A stretch of DNA of 59,586 nucleotides from Phycisphaerae bacterium. Lineage in GTDB: Bacteria > Planctomycetota > Phycisphaerae > Sedimentisphaerales > Anaerobacaceae. The stretch is from contig JAUXAB010000017.1 of assembly GCA_030615025.1 (NCBI GenBank), forward strand, positions 1 to 59,586, given 5' to 3'. Positions 8,568 through 17,462 of this stretch are shown piece by piece. The position numbers and the translations under genes are program-made. How positions within the stretch are numbered: the stretch's first letter is position 1; each line of letters opens with the position of its first letter. The notes under the pieces are model-generated. The model did not search any database. It saw nothing but the letters and a program-made list of their open reading frames with translations, and was not told the DNA's origin.

Positions 8568-10862
8568 ATGGAAGAAAAGATGAAAGGTGATAATAGAAAC
8601 TTAATCACCGTATTAATTGCATTAATTATCCTGGTTGTTGTCGCAGTTATCTACTGGGATCGCCAGAATCAGCGCAACTTACAAGAAGTTCAGGCCGAAA
8701 TACAAGGTGGAATCCTTGAAGAGTGGGGTCCCCAGGCGCAGCAACAGGTGCAGGCGTCGCTTCAAGCTCAGCCTGTGGCTTTTTCCAGACAGGTCTCATA
8801 CAAAAACATTATTGCCAAGGTTGCACCTTCAGTCGTAAGCGTTAAGGTAGGCTCCAGTTTCGTTAATCAAAACGGTCCGGCAGTTCAAGCTCAGCCGGTG
8901 GCTTGGGGCCAGGGCAATGTTTCGGCAGGTGCAATGGGGGGCTATTTATCCTGCCCTAATTGCTGGACAAGAATGCCTTGTCGAACGGGTGGTCAGGGAT
9001 ATACGGTCAACTGTCCAAGTTGTGGGACATGTATGACACGGTGGGGAATGCCATGGAGCTATCCTTTTCCATCTCAGAGCCAACCACCGACGGCTCAAAA
9101 CCAGCCGGCAGATCAATCGCGGGATGGAACAGGGCTTGGACAATATGTCTGGGGCGGCAGAATGGGAGGCTGGGCAATGGGACCCGGAGGTTTTTTGGTC
9201 TGTCCCAATTGTGGTACGCAAGTTCCTCATCAAAGAGGTGTCCCGTCTTACACGGTCAATTGTCCGAACTGCGGAACACAAATGATGCGCCAAGGGGCAC
9301 CTGGTACCTACCCTGTCCCAGCCGGTGCGCAGCAACTGGCAACCCAACCGAGAGATAATCGATTCCAGGCACGGGGCAGAGGTGGTTCGGGGGTAATTGT
9401 CAACAGCCGCGGCTATGTCTTAACGAATCACCACGTAGTCCACGGGGCGAGAAATATCAGCGTTACCCTGTCTTTGGGACAAATCACCAAGACTTATCCT
9501 GCACAACTGATTGATGAGGCGCCGGACGTGGATTTTGCCATATTGAAAATAGTTACCAACGGAGAAGTGTTTACACCTGCCTCGATTGGCAACTCCAGCC
9601 AGATGTCTGTCGGAGATGAAGTGTTGGCTATCGGCAGTCCTTTTGGATTACAACAAAGTGTAACTTTCGGCATTGTGAGCAATACCAGACGCACCCTGAC
9701 CGTAGGCAACAAGAAGTTCACCAATTTTATCCAAACTGATGCGCCAATCAATCCCGGTTCCAGTGGAGGGCCACTGATTAATGTCAATGGTGAGGTGATT
9801 GGTATTACCACTGCTATCTATTCACCTACCCAGGCTTTCAGCGGCATTGGTTTTGCAAGTCCGATTGACCCGGCAAAAGCGGCATTTCCTGAGTTCATAG
9901 ATACTACGTCAAATGCGGCTCGCGCGTTGAGAAGAAACATACCGAATTGGGCCCGCGGTCCGGCATTGCAGCCGGCGGCGTTTTTCCAGCGAGGTGAGGG
10001 GCTTTATCCGTGGTGCCCGCCGGGCGGACCGGTCGGACGGATGCGATGGACAGCAAATACTATAAATCAACCTATCCAGCGGGGTGAAGGACTTTATCCG
10101 TGGTGTCCGCCGGGCGGACCGGTCGGACGGCTGCGACAAGCAGCAAATACAGCAAACCGGCCCTGGTTGGGAATACGTGTACGTGCGGTCGATAAGCAAA
10201 CCAGAGCCTTTTTGGGTCTGCCAATGGGTTATGGTGTCCTTGTAATGGAAGTATATGATAATTCTCCCTGCCTGGCAGCGGGGCTGCAAAGAGGGGACGT
10301 CGTTATTCGTGCCGACAATCGCTCTATAAAAAACGAGGCAATGCTTGAAGCTTTGCGGAGCAAGAAAAGGGTTGGGGACAAAATGAAGCTGACAATATAT
10401 CGTGACGGGAAAAAGATGTCCCTTAGTGTGAAGTTGTCGGCTGCCTTATGGCCAAAGCCAGCGGGGACTCTACTTCAAGCGCAGGCAGTGGCATTGCCGG
10501 TCAAGCAGCCTTTTGATCCGGAGCTTATCCAGCCGCCGGGATTGACCGGCGTGCTGCAGGGAAGTGAGGTTGAAACCGGTGCAATAGAAGCGTTGGGAAT
10601 GGAACTTGGGGAGCTGGCGCCTGAATTGGCCCTGGCTTTCGGTGTTCCCAAAGGAGTAGCGGGTTTAGTTGTCGCTGAAAGCGCTGCTCAAGCCGCGGCC
10701 GCAGGAATTTTGGCGGATGATGTGATTGAAGCAGTCAATGGCCAACGAGTCGAAACCATTGCTGATTTCATAAAGGTGATGAACAAAGCCAGCCTGAGAA
10801 AAGGAATATCTCTGGACGTTTATCGACAGGGCCAACGATTTAACCTGGTTATTAAAAGTTAA
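8568..10862 (+). CDS. mamE: MamE-like HtrA protease with CxxC modules and two PDZ domains
   Basis: A 764-residue membrane-anchored HtrA protease. Order: membrane helix (11-30), a charged stretch ending EEWGP, two zinc-ribbon-like blocks (C129/C132, C138, C149/C152/C155, then C212/C215 and C232/C235), a trypsin-like domain (270-445) with intact triad H289 (TNHHVV), D322 and S399 (NPGSSGGPL), two copies of a 20-residue repeat (474-493, 504-523), PDZ1 (about 531-625) and PDZ2 (about 665-764). MamE is the magnetosome HtrA protease that controls crystal maturation. In model strains its heme magnetochromes sit between protease and PDZ domains. Here that slot holds the repeat, and no CxxCH is present. 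A second MamE with magnetochromes follows 17 bases downstream, which suggests divided roles. Confidence 0.85.
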   Translation: MEEKMKGDNRNLITVLIALIILVVVAVIYWDRQNQRNLQEVQAEIQGGILEEWGPQAQQQVQASLQAQPVAFSRQVSYKNIIAKVAPSVVSVKVGSSFVNQNGPAVQAQPVAWGQGNVSAGAMGGYLSCPNCWTRMPCRTGGQGYTVNCPSCGTCMTRWGMPWSYPFPSQSQPPTAQNQPADQSRDGTGLGQYVWGGRMGGWAMGPGGFLVCPNCGTQVPHQRGVPSYTVNCPNCGTQMMRQGAPGTYPVPAGAQQLATQPRDNRFQARGRGGSGVIVNSRGYVLTNHHVVHGARNISVTLSLGQITKTYPAQLIDEAPDVDFAILKIVTNGEVFTPASIGNSSQMSVGDEVLAIGSPFGLQQSVTFGIVSNTRRTLTVGNKKFTNFIQTDAPINPGSSGGPLINVNGEVIGITTAIYSPTQAFSGIGFASPIDPAKAAFPEFIDTTSNAARALRRNIPNWARGPALQPAAFFQRGEGLYPWCPPGGPVGRMRWTANTINQPIQRGEGLYPWCPPGGPVGRLRQAANTANRPWLGIRVRAVDKQTRAFLGLPMGYGVLVMEVYDNSPCLAAGLQRGDVVIRADNRSIKNEAMLEALRSKKRVGDKMKLTIYRDGKKMSLSVKLSAALWPKPAGTLLQAQAVALPVKQPFDPELIQPPGLTGVLQGSEVETGAIEALGMELGELAPELALAFGVPKGVAGLVVAESAAQAAAAGILADDVIEAVNGQRVETIADFIKVMNKASLRKGISLDVYRQGQRFNLVIKS
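9987..10136 (+). repeat. two-copy 90-bp-period repeat inside the first mamE
   Basis: Two 60-bp blocks (9987-10046 and 10077-10136) start 90 bases apart and encode QRGEGLYPWCPPGGPVGRMR and its LR variant. Most differences are silent third-base changes, which indicates duplication followed by purifying selection. The repeat sits between the protease and PDZ1. Confidence 0.85.
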
Positions 10863-10879
10863 AACGATTGGTATAAAAT

Positions 10880-12925
10880 ATGGCAAAGACAAATAATACA
10901 AACGGGAAAACATGTGCCCGAAAGACGCTGGGTCCATTGCTTATCGCAATATCAGTCCTGATTGTTGTCACCATTATCCTGGTTTTTTATTATGCCGACG
11001 ACATACGGCAAAGTCAAGCCAATAGAGGCCCAATGCAAATAGGCAGGTTTAAGGTGCCCGGTCAGATGGGACAAACCGCAAAGGCCACAGCGAAACTAAC
11101 TACCTTTGTTCCTCCCTGGCATTGGAAACAGAACCCTGATGCTGTGACCGGTGCTACCCCGAAAGTGATGTCCTTCAATTGGGCTATCGGCATCGTTTCG
11201 CCATCAGTAGTAGCCATCAATACATCCGGAGCAGCATCACAGAGCGGTTCGGGTGTCATTGTGCATCGTCTTGGATATATCCTTACCAACTATCATGTTG
11301 TCAAAGGAGCAGAGAATATCGCCGTTACGCTCAACTATGACCAGCTAATCAAATCCTATTCAGCTCAGGTATTTGATAGCAGGCCGGACCTCGATTTAGC
11401 CATTATAAAGATGAACTCAACCGGCAAAGAGGTCTTCACGCCTGCACCACTGGGAGATTCCGACAGGGTATATATTGGCCAGCAGGTTGTGGCAATTGGT
11501 AATCCTTTTGGTTTGACACAGAGCGCTTCGTCGGGAATCATCAGCAATGCTAATCGAACCCTTACTGCGGGAAATAAGGTTTTTGACGGACTTATTCAAA
11601 CCGATGCTTCAATTAATCCTGGTTCCAGCGGTGGTGCCCTGGTTAGTGCACAGGCTGAGGTGATTGGTATCAATACCGCTATCTATTCGTCTACTGCGGC
11701 TTTTAGCGGCATTGGATTTGCCGTTCCGATCAATCAAGCAAAGATGGCTTTCCATGATTTAATAGAAATAGTTCAATCGCCCTTAGTCAAGCCAAATACA
11801 CAGGTAGCTAAAGCCAATACGAATCAGCTCAGTATTTCTGTCCCTGCTGCCATTAACCTCCAAATGGTGGCAGCTAAAAGCACTATGAAGCAGCGATGTT
11901 GGCTGGGGATATCCGCCTACCCGCTCGATAGTGTTGCCTCAAGAGAATTGGATCTGCCAATCCATTACGGAGTATTGGTGAATCGCGTTTTTGGTAATTC
12001 TCCTGCGGCAAAGGCCGGTTTGATGAGGGGTGATGTGATTTTTCGGATTGATAATAGAAGGGTCAAAGATGAAGAAATGCTCTGGTTGTATCTGCAGGGC
12101 AAGAAGGCCGGCGATAAGGTAAAGATTGTCGTGTTTCGAAAGGGTAACAAGAAAGTTTTCGTTGCTACACTGCAACCAGAGCTGCCGAATGTCAGTAAAT
12201 TATTTTCCAAGACGCCTCAAGGCACGCCGGTCTTTCAGGCCGTTGCGGTCGAGACGGTACCGACTGGAACATTGCCCTCGCCCCGCGAGCAGAACGCTGC
12301 AGGAAAGAAGTTTATCGAAGGGCACTGGCTGGGGCTGGAGGTAATCCCGCTGGCTGCGGAACTGGCCAGCGAATATCAGATTCCGAAAGGGGAAACCGGC
12401 GTGCTGGTTGACGAGGTTACGCTCGAATCCGCCGAGTCCGGCATTCTGGCCGGGGATATGGTCCAGTCCATCAGCGGTTTTCCTACACCTGATCTGAAAG
12501 CCTTTTTCCAGGCTACGCAGCGAGTGCAGGAAAAAGAGCGGGCCCAGGTAGGAATCAGCCGTCGGGGCAGCAAGATGACATTTGTTATGACAGCTCGGAA
12601 CACGAGCATACTGGGCTTCGCTCAAATGGAGGCGGCGCAGCCTATACAGCCGGGGGCCCTGCGCCCGCATCGATACATGGGGTCGTGCACCAGTTGCCAC
12701 GTTTTCATGCAGACTGGTGGCCAACTGCCCACAGACGCGGGCGACATACTTCCTAATCCACCGCCCATAACAAAAAACGCAAAGGCCCCTCATCGTGACC
12801 GTGGTCAGTGCGCCGCTTGTCATACTATCAGCGACATGCTTCCTAATCCGCCGACCATAACAAAAAACGCAAAGGCCCCCCATAGTTACCGTGGTCGGTG
12901 CGCCAACTGTCATACTATCAAGTAA
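10880..12925 (+). CDS. mamE: MamE: HtrA protease with two PDZ domains and three magnetochrome motifs
   Basis: A 681-residue protein: membrane helix (17-38), trypsin-like domain with intact triad H139 (LTNYHVV), D172 and S250 (NPGSSGG), PDZ1 (about 340-430), PDZ2 (about 485-590), then three CxxCH heme-binding sites at C603-H607, C644-H648 and C674-H678. Each is preceded by PH-x3-4-G, the signature of the magnetochrome domain found only in magnetosome proteins (MamE, MamP, MamT, MamX). This is the strongest single marker in the cluster. Unlike classical MamE, the magnetochromes lie after PDZ2. The last two are a 90-bp tandem duplication ending exactly at the stop, and an in-frame partial PDZ follows. 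The protease domain closely resembles that of the preceding gene. Confidence 0.92.
   Translation: MAKTNNTNGKTCARKTLGPLLIAISVLIVVTIILVFYYADDIRQSQANRGPMQIGRFKVPGQMGQTAKATAKLTTFVPPWHWKQNPDAVTGATPKVMSFNWAIGIVSPSVVAINTSGAASQSGSGVIVHRLGYILTNYHVVKGAENIAVTLNYDQLIKSYSAQVFDSRPDLDLAIIKMNSTGKEVFTPAPLGDSDRVYIGQQVVAIGNPFGLTQSASSGIISNANRTLTAGNKVFDGLIQTDASINPGSSGGALVSAQAEVIGINTAIYSSTAAFSGIGFAVPINQAKMAFHDLIEIVQSPLVKPNTQVAKANTNQLSISVPAAINLQMVAAKSTMKQRCWLGISAYPLDSVASRELDLPIHYGVLVNRVFGNSPAAKAGLMRGDVIFRIDNRRVKDEEMLWLYLQGKKAGDKVKIVVFRKGNKKVFVATLQPELPNVSKLFSKTPQGTPVFQAVAVETVPTGTLPSPREQNAAGKKFIEGHWLGLEVIPLAAELASEYQIPKGETGVLVDEVTLESAESGILAGDMVQSISGFPTPDLKAFFQATQRVQEKERAQVGISRRGSKMTFVMTARNTSILGFAQMEAAQPIQPGALRPHRYMGSCTSCHVFMQTGGQLPTDAGDILPNPPPITKNAKAPHRDRGQCAACHTISDMLPNPPTITKNAKAPHSYRGRCANCHTIK
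12743..12922 (+). repeat. 90-bp tandem duplication carrying the last two magnetochromes
   Basis: Units 12743-12832 and 12833-12922 are near-identical and each encodes about 30 residues with LPNPP, TKNAKAPH and a CxxCH. The second unit ends immediately before the TAA at 12923-12925. This shows recent expansion of the heme domain. Confidence 0.9.
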
Positions 12926-12931
12926 GGATGA

Positions 12932-13135
12932 AAGGTTATAGCGGCAATTGATGCGGGGCTTGCGCCGGGCGATCTTATCAAGAAGGTTAACAATCACGAA
13001 GTGAAAGATATTAAACCGTTCAAAGAGGTAATCAAGAAAGTTGATGTATCCCAGGGAGTACTGCTGGACGTGATTCGGCAGAGGCGACCTTTCTATATTA
13101 CTATCCGACCAACTAAACAGGGCCTCGGAGCATGA
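12932..13135 (+). pseudogene. in-frame partial PDZ domain after the mamE stop
   Basis: Directly after the mamE TAA the same frame reads GGA, TGA, then 67 sense codons to a TGA at 13133-13135. The translation (DAGLAPGDLIKKVNNHEVKD, then a VLLDVIRQRRPF strand) matches the second half of a PDZ domain and resembles the last PDZ of the upstream protease. It has no start codon of its own. Its stop overlaps the mamB ATG in an ATGA, the pattern of a translationally coupled gene end. I infer that mamE once ended here and was cut short when the magnetochrome repeats expanded or a stop arose. Readthrough or an alternative start is possible but unsupported. Confidence 0.7.
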
Positions 13136-14040
13136 CAGTGAAAGTAGACGAACAATGTAAAAAATGTGCCAACCGGGCGATTTGGGCCTGCTTCTGGGGT
13201 AACGTTTTCCTATGCATATTCAAGGGCGTCGTGGGGATCATCAGCGGTAGTCTTGCGGTAATCGCTGATGCTCTCCATTCCGGTGCGGATGTTCTGGATT
13301 CAGTAATTGCGATGGTTGCAGCGCATCTCGGCAAGAAGCCTCCCGATAAAACTCATCCGTACGGTCACGGCAAGACCGAATTCATTGCCGGGGCGTTCAT
13401 TGGAATTGTGCTGCTTATCGGCGCTTCCTGTATTATTGTCACTTCTGTTGGCTATTTACTTAGAAGAGTCCACCAACCTCCACCGCACTTTATTGCGCTG
13501 GCTGCGGCGGCTATCTCCATTGCGGTTAATGAGATGCTGTTCCGGTATGCTATCTGTGCGGGCAGGCGTGTAAACAGTGCTGCGATTGAAGCAGAGGCGT
13601 GGGATAATCGTGCCGACTGCCTGTCATCAGTGCCCGTTTTTTTTGGAGTTTTGGGCGCGCAATTTGGATTTCGTTCGCTGGACCCGTTGGCTGCGCTTTT
13701 GGTCGGGATCCTTGTTGGCAAAGTCGGTTTTGAATTGGTAGGCAAAAATATCCACGGCTTAATGGATATGCCTTTACACTCCAAAGAAATCAGCCGCATC
13801 AGAGAACTGGTAGTTGCTACACCGGGTGTTAAGGACATAGGTTACCTGAGAACGCGAGGCATGGGGCGGCATTACCTGGCGGACCTGCAAATCCTGGTAA
13901 ATGCAAAGACCACTGTTGAGAAAAGTAACACCATTGCCAGCGAGGTAAGAAGCATCCTGCGGCGAGAGATAAAACACTTAAAAGACATAACGATAGTTTG
14001 CAAGCCCCATGCTACACGACAAAAACAAGAAACACAATGA
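13132..14040 (+). CDS. mamB: MamB, magnetosome CDF transporter
   Basis: A 302-residue cation diffusion facilitator with six membrane helices and a C-terminal cytoplasmic domain. It shows MamB-specific features: an N-terminal C9-x2-C12, the ADALHSGAD segment in helix 2 (H49, D53) and DNRAD in helix 5 (D158, D162), where ordinary CDFs have H-x3-D. PYGHGK, ISIAVNEMLFRY and GLMD also match MamB closely. MamB is needed for magnetosome membrane invagination and iron loading and partners with MamM. It overlaps the mamE remnant upstream and the protease-transporter fusion downstream, both by ATGA, so translation is probably coupled. Confidence 0.92.
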   Translation: MTVKVDEQCKKCANRAIWACFWGNVFLCIFKGVVGIISGSLAVIADALHSGADVLDSVIAMVAAHLGKKPPDKTHPYGHGKTEFIAGAFIGIVLLIGASCIIVTSVGYLLRRVHQPPPHFIALAAAAISIAVNEMLFRYAICAGRRVNSAAIEAEAWDNRADCLSSVPVFFGVLGAQFGFRSLDPLAALLVGILVGKVGFELVGKNIHGLMDMPLHSKEISRIRELVVATPGVKDIGYLRTRGMGRHYLADLQILVNAKTTVEKSNTIASEVRSILRREIKHLKDITIVCKPHATRQKQETQ

Positions 14041-16613
14041 ATATGTGGACCAAACAGATTAAATCCTGGATAATGGTTCTGTCGGTCTTCTTTCTTGTGG
14101 TTCTTCTCTGTATCGGCTGGGAGAGATTTACTTCTCCGCCAGTCGAGCCTCTCGAAGTCCAGCCTGTATATAATCCGGAACCGGTAATTGCTGAGGTTGG
14201 CCCCAGTGTAGTCAGCCTGTGGGCCATCAAGAAGAAAGGGGTGGATACGCACATCAGCGTAATCGGTTGCGCCCTTGTTGTTGATTCCCGCGGGCTCGTT
14301 CTTACCTCGGCAACCTTGACGGACAATATCGAGTCTCTTTATATAATCGACCGCAAAGACAACAAATACGAGACAAACGTCATCGCCACCGACAAGAAGA
14401 CACGGCTGACATTGCTAAAAGCAGATACTTCAAGCACAACACAAAGCCCACAATTTGAGGCGGCACAATTGGGCAATTCCGAGCAAATCAAAAGAGGCGA
14501 TACCATTTTCGTTTTAGGCAGCAGAAGGACTCCCGCAAATTGGGAGTTAACAACAAAAACCGGCAGAATTACCAAACCACGTCAAACTTTGAGAATCAAA
14601 AAAGCCAGATACAGAGATTTGCTCCAAACTGATGTGTCGATGACATCGGAAAACGCAGGCGGTCCATTAGTCAACCTCCAAGGAGAAGTAATCGGATTTG
14701 CTTTGCCTTTTGTTCAGCCGACGGGCGGCCCTTCTTCTTTCAGTTATGCAGTTCCAATCAATCAGGGCAGGAATTTCCTGGACAGACTACCCATTCCCCA
14801 ATGGACTGATGGACAGGCCGAGCCGGTATGCAGCTGGTTGGGGGCCGAAACTCTGCCGCTAAATCCCGTGATTGCTGCTCAGCTTTCCGTATCGGGAAAA
14901 GGTGGTGAGCTGGTCAACTACATAAAGAACAATTCTCCGGCGGAGCACGCCGGCTTAAGACGAGGGGACATCATTACAGACATCAACGGCAATAGAATAA
15001 CAGATAGACTCTCCTTTAATGAAATGACGCCGCGGTTGTGTCAGACGGATAAAATCAGGTTGACTGTCTTAAGAGACGGACACCAAAAGAATATGACCGT
15101 TTATTGGAACAAACCCATGTACGTTCCACCCAGCGGCGGTTCCATGGCAGAGATTGTGCTCGTTGTGCTGATTTTTGTACTGATGTACTATTTTGTGTAC
15201 AAAAACGTCTTTGACCGGGTTGTTCTGTTTGTCGTTGGTGCGATAGTAATCACCATAACCGGCCACCACCTGGGTTTTTATGAGCAAGACCAAGTGGCAT
15301 CTGCACTGCTTGGTAAGCTCGATGTCCTTCTGTTTATAGTGGGAATGCAGCTGGTTACCGGTGTTCTGGAAGAGGCCGGCGCCCTGGCATACTTAGCTAA
15401 AAAGATAACCCTTGCCACCGGCGGTAATACATGGCGGATAATGTGGCTTTTCTGCCTGGTTACATACGCTTTCTCTCTGGTGGTCAACAATCTTACTACC
15501 ATTATGCTCATGGCACCGATGGTATTGAAGTTGTCCAAGTATCTGGATTGCGACCCCAAACCCTTTCTGGTCAGCATGATTATCGCTTCTAATCTTGGCG
15601 GGGCTTCCACCATGGTCGGCGATTTTCCCAACATGCTGATCGGGGCCGAGATAGGTCTGCCTTTTTATCAGTTTATATCTTACATGCTGCCCATTTGTCT
15701 GCTGGAACTGTTTGTTCTGTTGGTATATTTGCGGATTGCTCGGCCTTCTCTGTTTAGGTGCGCGAACCCTGCGGCAAATGGCAAGGGTGCTTCGACACCG
15801 AATGAGTATCAGGATTGCGAGCAGTGGAATACAGATTTCCCGGAATTGGTCGACGACGGGAACAGCGCCAGCAACGATAGCCGGTTCTTTCATAAGGTAA
15901 GACAAAGTTTACCCGGAACGATAGAGAACCGGGATGCTTTGAGAAGAGGGCTGATTATTCTGGCAGCGGTTATCGTTGGGTTTCTCGTTTCTGATTTTCT
16001 GCATTGCTCGCCGGCGATTATCGCCCTGATCGGTGGAATGACTGCCCTGGTCTTTGGAGGAAGTGACCCATTTAGCCTTTTACAGAAGGTCAGTATCAGG
16101 GATATTCTGTTCTTCTCCGGCCTGTTTGTGCTTGTAGGAGCGGCAGAAGCCTCCGGAGCACTCAACTACATATCGGAAATCATTGTGCATCTTTCTTTTG
16201 GCAATCTGCTTGTTATGTGTCTGCTCTTGATGTGGGCCGGAGCATTTGTTACTTGTTTTATGAACGCCGGACCAACCACTGCCCTGTTTCTGCCGGTAGT
16301 GCTCTCGTTTAAGAGTGCGGCGCCGGATAATCTTTATTGGTGGGCGCTTTCATTGGGAGTCTGTGCCGGCTCAAGCGGAACTCTTGTGGGAGCTACAGCC
16401 GGCAGTGTCACTGCAACAATGATTGACAGATTCATAAAGAAACAAGCCAGTGGACCGGCAATCTCCACAAAGCCCGCCGATACAGGTGGTGGGGGCCCCG
16501 GTGACAGACTCACGAAGCTGACGTTTCAGGAATATGCTTCGTTAGGCTTACCCGTAATGCTGATTTTCCTGCTCATATCGAGCATATATATAACCGTACT
16601 CTATCGCTGGTGA
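14037..16613 (+). CDS. MamO-like dead protease fused through PDZ to a MamN-like ion transporter
   Basis: An 858-residue fusion. The start at 14037 forms ATGA with the mamB stop. Order: membrane helix (11-27), trypsin-like domain (about 45-250), PDZ (265-358), a helix near 372-388, and a 10-12-helix ArsB/NhaD/P-protein-type transporter to the end. The protease triad is lost: H is replaced by T93 (VLTSATLTD), D by R123 (TRLTLL) and S by A207 (ENAGGPL). This is the pseudoprotease state known for MamO. The transporter keeps family motifs such as VVNNLTTIMLMAP and ASNLGGASTMVGDFPNML. In proteobacterial clusters MamO (pseudoprotease with a TauE-like domain) and MamN (NhaD-like) are separate proteins, so this joins two magnetosome functions in one chain. 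Ion or proton export from the vesicle is the likely role. Confidence 0.87.
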   Translation: MNMWTKQIKSWIMVLSVFFLVVLLCIGWERFTSPPVEPLEVQPVYNPEPVIAEVGPSVVSLWAIKKKGVDTHISVIGCALVVDSRGLVLTSATLTDNIESLYIIDRKDNKYETNVIATDKKTRLTLLKADTSSTTQSPQFEAAQLGNSEQIKRGDTIFVLGSRRTPANWELTTKTGRITKPRQTLRIKKARYRDLLQTDVSMTSENAGGPLVNLQGEVIGFALPFVQPTGGPSSFSYAVPINQGRNFLDRLPIPQWTDGQAEPVCSWLGAETLPLNPVIAAQLSVSGKGGELVNYIKNNSPAEHAGLRRGDIITDINGNRITDRLSFNEMTPRLCQTDKIRLTVLRDGHQKNMTVYWNKPMYVPPSGGSMAEIVLVVLIFVLMYYFVYKNVFDRVVLFVVGAIVITITGHHLGFYEQDQVASALLGKLDVLLFIVGMQLVTGVLEEAGALAYLAKKITLATGGNTWRIMWLFCLVTYAFSLVVNNLTTIMLMAPMVLKLSKYLDCDPKPFLVSMIIASNLGGASTMVGDFPNMLIGAEIGLPFYQFISYMLPICLLELFVLLVYLRIARPSLFRCANPAANGKGASTPNEYQDCEQWNTDFPELVDDGNSASNDSRFFHKVRQSLPGTIENRDALRRGLIILAAVIVGFLVSDFLHCSPAIIALIGGMTALVFGGSDPFSLLQKVSIRDILFFSGLFVLVGAAEASGALNYISEIIVHLSFGNLLVMCLLLMWAGAFVTCFMNAGPTTALFLPVVLSFKSAAPDNLYWWALSLGVCAGSSGTLVGATAGSVTATMIDRFIKKQASGPAISTKPADTGGGGPGDRLTKLTFQEYASLGLPVMLIFLLISSIYITVLYRW

Positions 16614-16627
16614 AAAGGAGACTCCTT

Positions 16628-16918
16628 ATGCATCGCCAACTGATTATTATACTGTTAGTTGCTTTGGTATTGATCCTGGTGACTGTTCAAAATCCTAATC
16701 CGGTATCTGTGCAATTCCTCAGCTGGGAGGCGCAACAGGTCCCCGTAATTATCATCATATTGATTTCGCTGTTGGTGGGGGTAATCATTTCCTCGGTTTT
16801 AGGCTTGATCAAGCAGTCGAAACTAAAGGAAAAAATTCGCCGGCTGCAAAGAGAAATAGAGGAATTGAAGTATCCACCGGTGGTTTCGCCAGATGAAGAT
16901 GAAGAACTGGAAGATTGA
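16628..16918 (+). CDS. mamL: MamL-like LapA-type small membrane protein
   Basis: A 96-residue protein with two helices (about 3-19 and 36-57) in the LapA/DUF1049 pattern (VQNPNPVSVQFLSW between helices) and a basic coiled tail (KLKEKIRRLQREIEEL). The ATG at 16628 follows AAGGAG at good spacing; the upstream GTG 16610 overlaps the transporter stop and is less likely. MamL is a LapA-like peptide of about 80 residues with a basic amphipathic tail, essential for vesicle formation. LapA proteins are widespread, so the name depends on this neighbourhood. Confidence 0.75.
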   Translation: MHRQLIIILLVALVLILVTVQNPNPVSVQFLSWEAQQVPVIIIILISLLVGVIISSVLGLIKQSKLKEKIRRLQREIEELKYPPVVSPDEDEELED

Positions 16919-16932
16919 AAAGGGGGTAAGCT

Positions 16933-17169
16933 ATGCGTAAAGATCCGATACTTGCCTGTTTGCTGAATTTACTATTGTTAGGAACCGGCCACATATATCT
17001 GGGTCAGACAGGTAAAGGGGTACTGATATTAGCAATCGGAATTGTGCTCGGAATATTTGTCTGGATTGCAGCTGTCCCTTTGGCCATCTGGGCAATGTTT
17101 GATGCGTACAAGACTGCCAAGAAAATGAATCAATCGGCGAGGAAAGCTGTGGCTGAAAGAACGAAGTAA
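16933..17169 (+). CDS. TM2-like small membrane protein
   Basis: A 78-residue protein with two hydrophobic segments and the LLLLGTGHIYLGQTGKGVL pattern typical of TM2-domain and related proteins, plus a polar tail (AMFDAYKTAKKMNQ). GGGGGTAAG precedes the ATG and the mamL stop is 14 bases upstream, so it is in the operon. MamF/MmsF are multi-helix small magnetosome membrane proteins of another family, and I see no clear link. The function is unknown; a role in vesicle membrane composition would be a guess. Confidence 0.7.
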   Translation: MRKDPILACLLNLLLLGTGHIYLGQTGKGVLILAIGIVLGIFVWIAAVPLAIWAMFDAYKTAKKMNQSARKAVAERTK

Positions 17170-17186
17170 GTAGAAGGGGAATAATT

Positions 17187-17450
17187 ATGAGTGCAGAAAA
17201 TGCAAATATATCTAATGGTCGTAATAGCAACGTGCTTATCATTGCTGTTACAATTGTGGTGCTTGCTATCATTATCATGTACTTCTGGGATCGGCAGCAA
17301 AAGCATAATCTTGAGCTGGAGCGCCTTGAAACGCAAGGAGAGGTCTGGCAAGAATGGGGACCGCCACAGCAGTCATGGCAACAGTCCCAACAACAGCAGC
17401 AGAACAGGCAACCGAATAAAGCGCTGGGCAAAAAGGGGAGAATTCTCTAA
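17187..17450 (+). CDS. small membrane-anchored protein with EEWG-type module, copy 1
   Basis: An 87-residue protein with a membrane helix (about 18-36), a charged stretch (FWDRQQKHNLELERLETQG) ending QEWGPP, and a Gln-rich tail. The helix and charged segment closely match the N-terminus of the first mamE protein and of the next gene, so these three share an anchor module. GAAGGGGAA precedes the ATG. No known family is recognised. A role in anchoring or oligomerisation with the MamE paralogue is inference from the shared module. Confidence 0.7.
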   Translation: MSAENANISNGRNSNVLIIAVTIVVLAIIIMYFWDRQQKHNLELERLETQGEVWQEWGPPQQSWQQSQQQQQNRQPNKALGKKGRIL

Positions 17451-17462
17451 GAATAGGACCTT

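Noticed and set aside
8568..12925. housekeeping DegP/HtrA proteases
   Set aside because: Magnetochrome motifs in the second and the MamA/Q/I/B/K/M neighbours make the magnetosome role much more likely.
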